A DNA stretch of 64,000 nucleotides from Nipponacmea schrenckii (GCA_030562195.1 CM060199.1:30462338-30526337), one strand, 5' to 3'; shown: positions 12,000 through 26,000, numbered from the stretch's first letter. The notes: generated by a model not told the origin, from the letters alone. Numbers and translations are program-made.

Positions 12000-13383
12000 A
12001 CGGAAGCGTATTAGGGCCATTCAATTTTTTTTTTTTTTTTGTAAATTTTCAAGTTAGTAACTTGAATTTTCAAGTTAGTATCTTGAATTTTCAAGTTAGT
12101 ATCTTGAATTTTCCAATTAGTATCTTGAATTTTCAAGTTAGTAACTTGAATTTTCAAGTTAGTATCATACTATATCCACCCATTCCAACCAGCATACCTC
12201 CTATCATACCATACACACCAATTACAACTGGCCTATCATACAATCTACCAATTCCACTAATACCTCCCATCATACCAAGCTCACCCATTCCAACTAGCAT
12301 ACCTCCCATCATACCATACGCACCCATTCCAACTGGCCTATCATACAATCTACCAATTCCACTAATACCTCCCATCATACCATTCCAACTAGCATACCTC
12401 CTATCATACCATACCCACCCATTACAACTTGCCTATCATACAATCTACAAATTCCACTAAGCATACCTCCCATCACATCATACCCATTCCAACGGGCATA
12501 TCATGCAATCTACCAATTCCACTAAGCATACCACCCATCATGCCATACCCACCCATTCCGACTGGCCTATCATACAATCTACCAATTCCACTAAGTAACC
12601 GCCCATCATACCATGCCCACCCATTCCAACTGGCCTATCATACAATCTTCCAATTCCATTAAGCATACCTCCCATCATACCATACCCACCCATTCCGACT
12701 GGCATACCTCCTATCATACCATACCCACAGATTCCACTAAGCATGCATCCCATCATACCATTTGGTGGAATGGGTGGGTATGGTATGATGGGATGTATGC
12801 TTAGTGGAATTGGCAGATTGTATGATAGGCCAGTTGGAATGGGTGGGCATGGTATGATGGGAGGTTACTTAATGGAATTGGTAGATTGTATGATAGGCCA
12901 GTTGGAATGGGTGGGTATGGTATGATGGGTGGTATGCTTAGTGGAATTGGTAGATTGTATGATATGCCCGTTGGAATGGGTATGGTGTGATGGGGGGTAT
13001 GCTTACTGGAATTTGGTGGATTGTATGATAGGCCAGTTGTAATGGGTGGGTATGGTATGATAGGAGGTATGCTAGTTGGAATGGGTGGGTATGGTATGAT
13101 GGGAGGTATTAGAGGAATTGGTAGATTGTATGACAGGCCAGTTGGAATGGGTGCGTATGGTATGATGGGAGGTATGCTAGTTGGAAAGGGTGAGCATGGT
13201 ATGATGGGAGGTATTAGTGGAATTGGTAGATTGTATGATAGGCCAGTTGTTATGGGTGTGTATGGTATGATAGGAGGTATGCTAGTTGGAATGGGTGGGT
13301 ATAGTATGATACTAACTTGAAAATTCAAGATACTAACTTGAAAATTAAAAAAAAAAAATTGAATGGCCCTAATACGCTTCCGT
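12000..13383. mobile_element. Palindromic fold-back DNA transposon with 8-bp target duplication
   Basis: The ends are ACGGAAGCGTATTAGGGCCA and its exact reverse complement, flanked by the 8-bp direct repeat ATAAAGCT (11992-11999 and 13384-13391). Inside each end lie a poly-T/poly-A run and copies of a ~21-bp 'tttcaagttagtatcttgaa' motif. Then come two long arms (about 12170-12675 and 12770-13310) that are inverted copies of one another, with repeat units in matching order and a few percent divergence. The arm unit is about 69 bp and codes on one strand for a Gly/Met-rich peptide. An 8-bp duplication is compatible with hAT, P, Merlin or Mutator-like families. No transposase is present. Confidence 0.85.
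12170..13316. repeat. Inverted ~69-bp minisatellite reading as Gly/Met-rich peptide
   Basis: On the plus strand of the right arm and the minus strand of the left arm the unit reads approximately GIGRLYDRPVGMGGYGMMGG, with substitutions between units. Unit length is a multiple of three, so the frame runs through several units (99 codons at 13021-13320), but indels break it elsewhere. The unpaired centre is near 12680-12770. It could derive from an exon of a secreted Gly/Met/Tyr-rich structural protein. No signal peptide, start context or splice site supports a gene here. Confidence 0.7.
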
Positions 13384-13391
13384 ATAAAGCT

Positions 13392-15104
13392 CTAAATCAA
13401 TTCTACTTTTCAAAAATTTCCTGCAGTAAAACCCCTTTTAAACTGACTGTCAATTTCAACCTTATTAATTGCATATCCCCCCTTCCACCCATAATGTCAG
13501 TCTGGCCCTATTTCTGGCCCGGTCTCGGCAGGATGGCGCTGCCACTGCATGTCATAATATCAGTACTTATATTAGTGACTGACTGACTTATATTAAAAAA
13601 CTTAAAGGACAAAATTTGTGTTTCTGATATACATGCGGGTGTATAAGCCTACTGGTGACAATTTATTTTAAGGAAGCGAGATCGCCTTGAGCGATTAAAA
13701 ACTTTAAGTTCTCCACAATCTGAAACTCGATGATTTCATCTAGGAACTAGGATTTCAAGAGCTTTGAAAATATAACTCGAGATACACATACTTCAAATTC
13801 AGTTAAAAAGCTAGTCCAAATGTTCGCCTGAAAACACTTACAGAAATATAAAATGTGAACTTATTCCCACAGTATCTCAAATGAAAATTCACACCGTTGA
13901 TAATTAATACATGTTGTTGGGAAAAAAAGCAGTGGTGCTGACTTAATTCAAATGACGTCATACGATGCCCCGAAGCTTAACGTGAATGAGAAAAGTGGCA
14001 AGTACAATGTTTTCATTAAACGCATCTCGGAAGTTCCTTTCAGGCAAACCACAATGTGCTTCCGGAGTTGTAATCGAACCCTTTTCACGTTAAAAAAATG
14101 GCGTTCGATATTGTGATAAAAAACATAAATGTACAAATCATTTTAAAGAGATTTAAGTTTTGAAAGCGTGGGGAGATAGGTCCATCTTTATAACCTTTAT
14201 CGAGTAAATGATTGCAAGATAATACAATGGAAACCTAGATTAACCGGTTGTCGATAATCCGAAAAAAATCAAACAACGATTTACTATGTACCCATGAATT
14301 CGGTAATTTGTTTTCACTCCCCGTTCGGATTATTCGATGCATTCTTGTAATAAGAAGAAAAGAAATAAAAGAGCGATTTAAGACATAAATTTATTCTGAA
14401 GATTAAAGTTTGTTTGTTTAGTTTTACTTCCTACTCGTTTGCACCTTGGGGACAAATATAAACGGACAACGCAATGCAGAGTGCAATGAGGGAAACATAT
14501 CTTCATCAATCCATCGACGATACTCATAATGAATATCGAAGATACTCGTAATCCTCCCCTACCACTGATTAATGTACTTTTTGTCCGATCATTCTTATTG
14601 ACTAGTAGGCCATAGCTCCCACAGGGAAATCAGCGCTTCAATTGCAAATTCAGTTTTATTGTTCAAGTTAGAGAACTTTATTACATTACAGTAATATTAC
14701 ATGATTTCAACGTTTGTTTTAGGTAAATTGTCATTAAATATTGAACTAAAATCAACAGAAATGGATACAAAATAAGAAATCAATCTCCATTACCAATGTA
14801 CATAAAGCTTTGTGTTGAAATTACAATATTATTAATATCTAAAACTATCAAATTAATTGATTATAGCTATTCTTCTATTTTAATCTACTGGATTGTTTTA
14901 CACTGAATGTTGAAAAACAATGTTTTATTTTTGGCCAGATTTCTTTATTCTTTAAAATTGTTAATAGTTAAGTGTGGCAGGCTTTAACTCCTATCTGAAT
15001 CGTTACATATATTTCATAGCTTTTCGAGACCACAAGACTTTCAATGGTCCCCTGAGTTTTGACACAAGTAAAAAGAGACACTGATTTATATGCGCGATGT
15101 ATGC
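13392..15104. other. Intergenic, no gene seen
   Basis: Mostly AT-rich. Two frames of 62 and 89 codons have no recognisable domain. The 89-codon frame begins inside the transposon tail. Confidence 0.45.
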
Positions 15105-15455
15105 TTAAAGTGATACTGCGCCTTAGCATGAACATAAAAGTTTAGTTCTCAAGAATGGTCAATATGAGCATATATTCATCAATGAATTTACCTGGTGTCA
15201 TAAAGTAACAGAATACTTTAAAATCTGGAAAACTTACAAAACTAAGTTATTCTTGAAAAACGCTTAATCATTTTATTAAGCGTTTTTCAATAATCAAATG
15301 CATTTTTATGGATAATTACTTGCTTTTTTGGAAATTCATTTATTTTATGTTACTTATGGCAGCAGGTATTTTTACTGATAAATAGAGCTCTTATTGGCTC
15401 AGTTTAAAATTTTCAAATTGTATGTTCGTTCGAAGACCTATTATCCCTATAAGTT
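15105..15455 (+). mobile_element. MITE, TTAAAGGGATAATAGGTCTTAG family, copy 1
   Basis: The left end 'ttaaagtgatactgcgccttagcatgaacataaaa' is echoed inverted at the right end 'tatgttcgttcgaagacctattatcccta'. The centre has a strong hairpin, GAAAAACGCTTAAT paired with ATTAAGCGTTTTTC. Related copies lie at 25020, 25963, 26532, 34013 and, as a longer form, 31412. Confidence 0.75.
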
Positions 15456-15779
15456 AATATGATTATCTTAATGCTTTAATTGCTAATGAGTAGGCAATAT
15501 AATGTCCCTAGTTGAGGCTATTTGAATAACCGCATTAGGCTAAAGAAAACAACTATAACTTCTAAAAATTGACTGTGTACATCAAGTGTACATAGATATA
15601 ATAAATCGAGATGAGAAGAAAGTTATCAGTAAACATTATAATCAACCAGGGGCCTTATTGAATTATTAACCTTACAAACAAATTAATCACAGCCTACAAC
15701 CTTATAGTTTCCGCTAATAACGAACTCTTTAACTTCGTTAATGCGGACGCAGTTTGTAACAGAGTTAATCATTAATACC

Positions 15780-16045
15780 ACAGATTGTAGCCCTGTTCAT
15801 AAAGAATGTACACCCTGTTCTTACAGGTTTTAGGCCAGTTTTAACATATTATAGGCCCTGTTTTCACGACTAATGGATTCCGTTTATACAGATTGTAATG
15901 CCCTATTTTCACAGATTATAGACCCCATTCTACAGTTTGTAGGCCCTTGTTTCACATAAAAGGTTGCGTTTCTACAAATTGAAGACACTGTTTTCATATA
16001 AAAGACAGAATGTAGACCCTAGTTATACAGATTGCTTGCCCTTTT
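15780..16045. repeat. Degenerate ~30-40-bp tandem repeat
   Basis: Phrases such as 'taggccctgttttcacagattgta' recur with substitutions about eight times. No coding sense is apparent. Confidence 0.5.
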
Positions 16046-16249
16046 GTCTACGGCCCATTCTTGTACTTATATGATAACGTGTAGTGCTTTAATTATGTTG
16101 GGTGAATGGCAAAGAAAAACTTGGCATCCTTGAATATATATGCGACAACCCCGATCACATACTTTCAGCTCAATAAAAGGTCACAAGCAGAAACTGTTAC
16201 AACTATATGAAATTGTATATTTTCAAATTGTAATAACAGACAAGTGTTA

Positions 16250-16878
16250 TTAATAAACCCGTATGGTTATATCTCTGTAAGAACCATACCTAGTTTCGTA
16301 TGTAATAGACTTATGCTTATGAAAGTTCATAAAGTATTGTTCATTCAGTCGTGTTGCATCTGTACTTCTTCGTTCTGAAAATTCTATAACAGGCGTTCGA
16401 AAAATATCAAAAGATTTGCTCGAACTGAACAACAAAGTATCTTTACAATAATTGTTTAGTTTCCGGAACAGATCAATACAATTGAATCTTTCTGCCAAAT
16501 TAGTAATAGTTGATAAAATTAAATGAGAAAATAATCTACTACCACCCTCACCGGAAATCCAATTAATACACGCATTAAAGCACAACTCAAGAAAATCAAT
16601 CGACATTGTATCTTGGTACACTGATATCCTGCTTGATCCAATTCCTCACATATGCGGATTATCAGTGAGAGAGTTAATAGCTTACAAGTCCACCTGATTA
16701 CCAGATAATAAGATATAAAAGATATGAATCTGCGTTGCTCTGTTGCATATGAATAAGGAAATGTCAGGTTCGACAAGACAGTGGTAAGAACGGGGCAGTT
16801 GTAAGTTTTATCAATTGGTGCTAAATCATTACCAAGTTTGGAGTCCCATTCACTAAGCAACCTGAGAGAATAACTCAA
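16250..16878 (-). pseudogene. Two overlapping unrecognised frames, possible coding relic
   Basis: Two frames of 119 codons (16519-16878) and 123 codons (16250-16621) overlap on the minus strand in different phases. Together they would make one about 200-residue product if an indel were assumed. Their composition is protein-like, with scattered Cys, Arg and Trp. I recognise no domain, and the splice sites are unclear. It may be chance in AT-rich DNA or a degraded gene fragment. Confidence 0.2.
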
Positions 16879-19800
16879 ATGTCGTAACTCGGATTTTTAT
16901 CTAAATTTCGGATGTGATGCATGAGTCTCAAGTGACTCTATAAACTAATCAACAGGTCGGTGTGATCACAAATTGAACTTACATTTTCCATTGGAGTTGC
17001 AAATTAAATTTTATTTGGAGACATTGCTCAATTCGTTGGGCTTAAATCATTATCAAAATACCATCAACCTTTAACATTCCTAATTTCATAATTCGACTTT
17101 GTATTTGACTATTATAACTCTTTGTATTTTAGAAGGACCGATTATCCAATAATGAAAACGTATCACAATAGAACACATTACTAGTATTTTATTATGCTGA
17201 AAGAAAAATATGAAATTTCCCAATGGTCCACTTCATCTTTCCGTGTTGATTTTGTGGGGATATTTGATAAATATGTAACACATGACAAAATATCACTAAT
17301 CCCTCTTTAAATGATTTATTGAACATAATTCAGACGTACGTTTTGATCAGTAATTTCATGGATACCCATATTCTAATGTGAATTTAAGCTTTAGGTAGCT
17401 GAATTCAAATTTTCATCGTTAACAATCGACATATATTCATGTTGGCCTTTGGAGAAAAAAAAACCAAACAAACAACCTTAAAAAACTCTAAAAAACTTTT
17501 TTCCTGTTTGCTGCCGTCTATCATAGATTAGTCATAATTCAACAATTTGAACTTTGAAATAGAATACTTTACAAAAAATAAGTCGCGTTTCCAATTTTGA
17601 CACATAACGTTGTAAATCCAGAACTCGTTTGAGAGGGATTAGGTGAACATGATTTGTACATTTACATGTTCATGATCAATTAACAACACATTTTACAGTA
17701 AAGTATCTTAGTATCAGTATCTGATTTCACGTTTAATCTTTCACGACCTAGAAATACTTTGGATTAACTGGAAGGAATTGTATGAGAAAAATATTTCTGT
17801 ACTGAATCTTAATTCATACTTTGGTTCATTGCAAATACAACATTTACTCCTAGCTGAAATCAAAGCTTTCAGAAGTAAAAAGTCATAAGCAATAATTCCA
17901 CCAACGTTATATAATTTTATATATTTGTTGAAATATTGCAAAGTTGGTTTTTTCGTTGCAACTTTACCTTCCATACTTAGAAATGACAGAGATCCGATCA
18001 GTCTTACGGTTAATATTCTATCAAGAATTCTGATTATCTGTGTTCATATTTACCTTTACAGAAGTCAATAAAACATGTAACTAGATACTCTATTGGTTGC
18101 TATACATTCCATTTTAAATTCAATGTGTTGTATGACTGTGTTTTAACATTGTATGTTAAGAGGATGTGATTCTCGTTTATCAACGGTTTATCATTTTCAT
18201 CTGTGGTTGTGTTTTACAATAGAAAGATTAAATATCAATCATTAATCAACTTTAGAAATAAACTAACAAGATTTTTACATTTACTGTCCTTCACTCTGTT
18301 TATCACGAACTATTGATCATCCTCCACCCAACCCACTCCTCTCAACATTGGAACTCATCAGATGTCACCATTTAAGATACATCCTTCTTGTTAGCTAATG
18401 TTCTTTGGGAAAAAGCTCAGCATTTTACAAGCCTATCTGCATGGAAATTTGTCTGTGGGTGCACAAAGATATAAGATTTCATGAACACAAATCCTAAAAA
18501 TTCACGTTGAATAAAAAAAAATTAAATAGAGGAAAACAGAACTCACCGATGCTCATAGAACGACGTCTGCTTTTTAAGGATCCACAATAGGGTCTAGAGA
18601 GCCTACACATGTTAATGTCCTCACAGTTTAGTCCACACGCTGCATCCGAAGTGGAATGGTGTGTTCACAAACTGTCTTTGGGCATCGGTATAAAACGCAA
18701 GTATTCTTAATCTTGGTAGATCACTTATGTCATAAAATGGGAAATTAATAAAAGATTTCATTTTTTGGCTATCAAGCACGCGCAAACACCAGAAACAACC
18801 TAATTAGAAGTTCTATTTTTCGCTTTCGTATTCATGTAGGCCTACATGTTAACTTAGACGTAGTTTCGTATCACAGGAGTTGTCTTTCTTTGTTATTATT
18901 AGGACTTGGTAATTTTACCTGTTTTTGAAAAAGGATTGTTTAATCCTGCTGCGCTAATTTCCGCCGGTTACTTAGGCTGAAACTTATTATACCCTTTGTT
19001 GATTTGTCGTATGATTGGATTTTTTAAAAACTATTTCAAGGGAAGTAACTTTTGTCATCATTTTAACTACTCAGTGCGAGTAGGATTTTCAAACAATAAA
19101 TTAGTTGAAATTGTGTTACTGTTTATGATAATAGTGAAGCTTAACTTGCGATGGATAAAAGACATAAAGCAATCTAAGGTGTATTGAGTGGGCAGTGAGG
19201 GAAATTGTACTAAGGCAGTGGCATATAGGCCTAAGTCAAAACAAGCTGTCGAGAGGTCTAAGCAATTTAATAGTGCATTAATTTTTTACATGAAATATGA
19301 AACAATCATTGTGAATGAAGTAGGCCTATAAAACCAACAAATTGCGTTTCGGTTTCCATTGATGCTTTTAAATGTATAGATGTCGCATGTTTATCTTTTT
19401 GATACAAACTCTTCATATAAACATGCTGGTGAAATTAATGGGAGGAATTAATATTTAACAATAATTCATTGTTTTCATATCCAGATAAGCCTAATATGAT
19501 AAGGAGATAAAAGTAATGAAAACTATGATTGGTGCAATGCTATCGTACACGTGGGAACCTTAATTTTCACTTCATCAGACCTACAATAAATGTAATTATT
19601 TAACACATTTCACATGTAGTCACTTCTATTCTAGCACCCGAATAGTTTACAGTACATTTGGGAAAAGTACCAGAATGATATTCCAGTCAGTGACTAAAAT
19701 TCTTCTTTTGTTCAAATACCGCTCTTGTATACCCAGATGATTAGATTGCTGATGCTGAATGCTTAAGCAGACTCCTCTGGCTGATGATATTGTGGGAACT

Positions 19801-20080
19801 GACGTATGAATCTTCACCGGAATCCATATACATGTGTATGGTCTTTCTCATCCAAAAGAGCACAACATCTACAAGTGAGTTGTAAGAAATGATTAAAAAA
19901 TAATGTTACTGTCGTTATTCGTCAACGACATCATAGGCTTTGTAGCCAATTTGTACTCTATTATTCATGTCTATAATACTAGTGACAGAATGACATTTAG
20001 GAACTTCATCACAATAGTTATAAGTTTGTATTACAATGAACACAACAAAAGAACGAAAAGGCTTTTTAAAAAAATAATGG
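16879..20080. other. Long intergenic stretch downstream of the glutamate receptor
   Basis: No exon of a known family was found on either strand. The 76-77 codon frames at 17741-17974 and 19903-20133 lack domains. It should contain the receptor's 3' untranslated region just below 20081. Confidence 0.4.
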
Positions 20081-23000
20081 TTAAAAAGTTAACTTTTTGC
20101 AGTCATTCAAGTAGGCAAGTCGTTTATAAATAACCTCTACCAATAAAACCAGTAAAGAAAAGGCAAGTCCGATACATATCACATAAAACGCCGATTGCAC
20201 ATCTACAAGAGTTATCATTTTAGCTTGGGCTGTTGATACAGAGGCACATATATCTGTTCTCGGCCACCATTTTTTCATCCAAAGCGATAATATCCCTGAT
20301 TCTATCATTCTTATAATCCTGAAATGGATATTCAAATATTTCTAGATTATATGGATTGTCAAGCTGTTTGTAAACTCGGGTGTATCCGGTACACTGATAG
20401 TATCAATTTGATCTTTCTATATTTTAATCCACAGTCTTATTTGATTATCGGTTATAAATGACAACCGGTCCACTGTTAAACAAAGACTCATTTTGGTCGA
20501 GTTCAAATTTTTAATTTATTGGTAATCAAAATTACCCTTTAAATCTCATGCTGATACATGTACTTACTCTCTAGAGATGGCATTCTCTAAATTAGAACTT
20601 TTCGGCAAGGCGATGCTATAGTGTAAAGGATAGAATTTCTCCTTCAAAATATACAGTGAACAATTTTGAGCTTGAAACGTAAGAGCAGTGACATCTCCTA
20701 TATAGGCATATTTTCCCTCTCTAACTTTTCTATAATGTACTTCTGGATTGATGCTCATGGTTTCTGGGTCACTTTGGTTGTACTTCTTTAATCCATTCCC
20801 GATTTGCGAATACACTCCTTTCTTGGCGTTCTGAAATTAAAATATTTAGTAAACAGTAACTGAGAAATTTGTCTCAAGTAGATGCTTTTATATGAAATAT
20901 GGGACAGCGTCTGGGGAAAAATATTGTCAATGATAAGAACATGTAGTTGGGAGGGGGCCGGTCACAATTCTGGATCTTAGAGATGTCTTTAAAAGTGCGC
21001 AGTTTCACCCAGAAATTAAAGGCTTCTGCGAAAACTTACCATGAATAATGTAGTAAAAGCTGAACCACCTAATGTTCCCCATTTATAATCTGATTGTTGA
21101 GACATCTCAGCGACTGTATTGAACGGAACCTCTACCTTGCTTATAGTTAAAAATGCTACCAGATTACCGCTATAGGTAGCAACTAACATTATACAAAATA
21201 ACCACCAGAAACCTATGAACTTTCTACCGGCTAAAGATGTTGGTAAACTTTCACCCCCTGTAAAAATAGACAAGATAAGGAAGTAGAAATCTAACCGCAG
21301 TATAGCTAAAACATTGATGATTAGGACAATTTTGCAAACTGTTTCATGGGAGACAACTGCAATAAATCAATTGTTAAAATTAATGTCCTTTCTGTGTGAA
21401 ACAAGATTACCATTTACCCGCAGGTTTGAATTAAAACTCTGGAATTGAACAATGACTTCCCGATTTGAAACAAAATTGGTCTTTCTAAGTATAACTAAGC
21501 TTCGAGAGAAAAATAATAATACAAGAGCTATTATACCTTGTGTCAACAGAGCACCGTACAGATACCAAAATACATCTGAGAAACTTTGAATGTCGTTGCC
21601 TGTATTGCATTCGTAGAAGGGATTTGAATTTTCTATGAAATATAGTATGCAAGTCCCTAAAAACAATGACACGGTAACGCATATAAGTACATGGTAGGTA
21701 AAAGGCTTCAGAAACGTTTTCCATTTAGTATCGTTAGCATCCGGCGGTTGAAGTATCACCGTAGTATATTCTAAATAATATGGATATGAGAACTTGATGA
21801 CTTGTCTCCGTTTTGCTGTTGAAGACAAAGGAGCAACAGCCATATCAGCACTCTGCAAAAAGAAGTTCTATTCATTAATGGACTCATGTCGATTGCTGAT
21901 TCCAAGTATCATATTATGATACACGTCATTAACTCAACACAATTATATGGATAACAATTACTTTAATAAATAACTTGCGACGTTTCGACGAAGGTACTTC
22001 CGTCTTTATCAAGCAATTATATCAAGCTTGATAAAGACGGAAGTACCTTCGTCGAAACGTCGCAAGTTATTTATTAAAGTAATTGTTATCCATACAATTG
22101 TGTTGAGTTAATTATTACCCAGTTACTAAATGCCATTGAAAGAAGTTATGATACACGTCGTAGTCGCCAGTACTAGACACATTCAAGGGAACAGTTGCGA
22201 ACCTCATTATAGACTAAGCAATGTGATCGACGGAGCAGTCGCATATTCAGAAATATTGACCAATCAGATTGCTACTTACAAACAGTTTTTAGAAGTATCG
22301 GAACACGTATTGGTCTGAGATGTCAGGCACAGGACGACTCGTTCTTTTAATTTTTAAAAGCGGATAATTTTGAACACACACAGACTTGAAGGTATAAATT
22401 TCGACTTTGAACTGTGAAAATACCTTAAGCGGTTGGTGAACTAATTCAATACTCACGTGTGTATAGACTGCTTTAATGATTCCTGTCCAATTTCCATTGA
22501 CAAAATCGCCCCATTCTCCATCAGGCGGCTCCACAACTTCATAACTAAAAAATAATATTTGACATTTTAAACTAAATACGCAATTGCTTTATAGTTAATT
22601 GGTTTATACGTGATCGCCTTACATCTAGATAATCAAACTGGTTCCCCTGTCATAGACGCTTTTTAGAAGGGATTAAATTGAAAAAGACTTTTAATATGGT
22701 CGTTTGTGTAGAAAATCAATTAGGCTATGCACAATAAAGATCCCTCTACAGTTTGAAATCGAAAAAAATAGCAAACTTATATCTACAGTACTCCATTAGC
22801 CAAACTTCAAAGTTTGACGGAAAAAACATTTCATTCAATTATTTAGCATTGTAGAGTTATAAAAAGCATGATGATTTGCGTGTGAAAATGTGGGAAAAGC
22901 AGAAAGTTATCAAACTTTTATTAATTGCAACTAAACTACAGCATAAATATACATGTATGCCTATAGATATTATCAAGTCAGGGACTTATGAATCATATTA

Positions 23001-26000
23001 TTGACTAAATCACAATAGGGTGCCTTTGTAAAGCAGTAAATAATTCATTGTATCAATTTCCGTGACTGTCAGTGCTATAATAGAAACCTGATACCAATAC
23101 GGTTGTATACCTGAAGTTCATTGTTGTCGATAATTCATGCAATAAGTCCATACAAAATCCTGTATAGATGGTTTTTGTTTCATTCACTACAGTTTTATAT
23201 ACAAAGGGTTTATACTGAAATAAAACAAAAACAACAAATTGATATGGCGACCACAACTATTTCCTAGCTTTGAGAGGATTCTGCAATAGGAAGGAATTAT
23301 TCGTGTTATGAAAAAAAATTGAAATGCCCTATTTTTATATTATGTGGCCCTGAAAAGGATGCGTCGAGAAAGGAGAATTGATTTAAAGTATTGGTATCGA
23401 AATATAATACAATTGATACACATGTAAAGCTGGTCCGAAATTTGCTGACTCTCTTCCCAGCCAGACATTTGGACAGATATGGCTTTTTGAGAGTCAGAAA
23501 AACTCAGCCTCAAAAACCGGTTTTCGCACCTATTTAAATTTCTCGAATCCATCAAACCTCGATATATATACATGTATTTAGAAAGATGAACGTTTTTGTA
23601 GTTCAATTCTACCATCATTTTGCACCATTCATGTCACGCCTACGCCTACAGGTGAATTCAATATTTTAATACGTTTCAAACCCCCGCACCAACGAAGATG
23701 CGGAAAATCCCAAGTTTTCGTGGCTTAGTTTAGAGGCTGAGAATAGAGTCAGCAAATTTCAGACTTATGAAAAGCATATTTTGAATTTTTCAAAGTTTAC
23801 TTACAGTAAGGGACGATATAATAAGTTTTCTTTGATTAAAACCAAATTGCGTATTCGGGAAAATATTTTCAACTTGTCGGTTTGATATAGAATCAGTGCT
23901 GTTGATTTTGGTTATCAGACTCAACTTTCGACCATCTTTTTTCCATAGCAATGTGTACAGTTTGGCAACATGACATCTCGAAACATATGAGAAGCGCTGA
24001 AAAGGTTTAATATCAAGCAACGAATTCCTTATAAGTAAGATCTAGAAACATTCCCACCAGTAGCGTTTTTCTACTCGGGAGGGGGGGGGGGCTTTACAGA
24101 CTTTGCTCCTCTTATCTCTCTTCTTAGTAACTACATCCAAGATAATGCGAATTACCTACGAATAAAGGCCTTTTTATTTAAGCAAATCGTATCAACACCG
24201 ATCAAAGCGTACATTTATTTAAGCGAAGCGCCAACAACGATTTGCCTACAATGCACACTTATTTAAGCGATTTGTTAAAGCGCATACCCAAATCGACCAA
24301 CTCGTCTCTCACAGCACTTTGGTACGATTCGATTAGCTTTTAAGATGGCAGTCGCGAGTGGTACCGGTAACAAGAAAGAATATTTCGAGAAATCGTTCAA
24401 ATATGATGTGAATGATTGCCTGCTAATTCCGAAGCGTGATTTAAAGTCATAGGTCGAATATCTGCGAACAGTGAATAAAATAATTTCGCACCCATTGATA
24501 ACAGAAATAATTTTTTTTTTATGCGAGCATCAAATTCCGGTTGGTCACACATTGCTACATCGATTCATGGTGTTTATTTAAGGCGAGTTGATTTGTACCA
24601 CGTGATGATACTCGGCCGTGTAAAGCGTATTGATACGATTTGCTTAAATAAAAAGGCCTCTAATTGTGCGAAAAAGTGGCGGGAGATTTGAAATTTATGT
24701 TGCGATTTAAAACCTTCTACCGATTTAAGATACTCACGTGATTATCATCTATCAAGGGAACAGATAGAACAGCGACATTGTTAAGATAACCTGGCGATTC
24801 TTCTATTATTCTCATTGACTCGGGGTTATCTGGTATTATCATCAACCATCTTGTCTGTTGGCTTATTGTAAACTTATTTCCTTTCCTATCTTCGAATTCC
24901 TTCAACTGTCAATTAAAGATTCACATGAAAATATTGGTACCCCGGAAGAAATATGGTTAGGAACGAAACGACTGAAACTTCCAAAAATGTGTCTGAGATG
25001 TCAACTTGAAGCTATGATCTTAAAGGGATAATAGTTCTCAAGAATGGTCAATATGAGTATATATTCATCAGGGAACTTACCTGGTGTCATAAAGTAACAG
25101 AATCTCTTTAAATTTGGAAAACTCACAAAACGAAGTCATTTTGAAAAAACGCTTAATCAATTTATCAAGCGTTTTTCAATAATCTAATGCATCTTTATGG
25201 ATAATTACTTAGTTTTTTGGATATTTATTTATTTTTTATGTTATTTATGGTAGCAGGTATAAATACTGATGAATAGAGCTCTTACTGGCCAAATTTAAAA
25301 TTTTCAAATTTTATATTCATTCTAAGACCTATTATATCTTCAAAATTAATTCTTAGCTTACACTTCAAAATGATACCTTTCATGCATGAGGTGGGACGGG
25401 TTAGATATACATAGGGTAACCGTTTAGATCTAAATTTATTTTCCTTCATAATATATTTTGTTCTTGCAAAACAAAATTTTCCTATTAAAATGATTTGTAA
25501 CAAGATATCTTTGGTCTTTTGAAACCATTGTTCAAGGTTATACCTGTATCCATATATCAAAGAGCCTTGGCTCTAAAAACATCTTTAAAAAAAGAAACAT
25601 TAAATAATGTATTAGAATTCCAATTACAGCAAACATGAATTTTATAATAGATATTAAATATGCAACGGATAGAGAAAAGAAGAGAACAATGCTTTTAACG
25701 CATGGGATGTTCTTTATTTATAATTACATAGTTACTATAGTTACATAAATGAACAAATTACTATTTGAATTGTACTGCTTTATAATCATCGCGTAAGTTT
25801 ATTAATTTTTCTCTGAATCACGTATTACTGACTAAGTCGAGCAGAACATTCAAACAATGAAAACAGGAATAAAGAAAAGCATATGTTCAGTGTTGATTTT
25901 TTTATTTATTATTATTTCCAAAGTAATTTAGCTGAAAAAGAATATCCCCTCTCAAAAAACTGTAAAGGGATACTGCGTCTTAGCATGAAAATATAATTTT

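Noticed and set aside
12062..13328. Proline-rich protein frames (PPIIPYPPIPT...) up to 175 codons
   Set aside because: They are the antisense reading of the inverted minisatellite inside a transposon.
12000..13383. Assembly artefact explanation for the palindrome
   Set aside because: Arms differ by several percent and the unit has exact ends with an 8-bp target duplication, so a simple mis-joined duplicate is unlikely.
23340..23618. 92-codon minus-strand frame as an extra receptor exon
   Set aside because: It lies in an inverted-end MITE, and the flanking receptor exons already join in phase without it.
25282..25560. 92-codon frame in receptor intron 3
   Set aside because: Overlaps a MITE end, has no receptor-like residues and no suitable splice sites.
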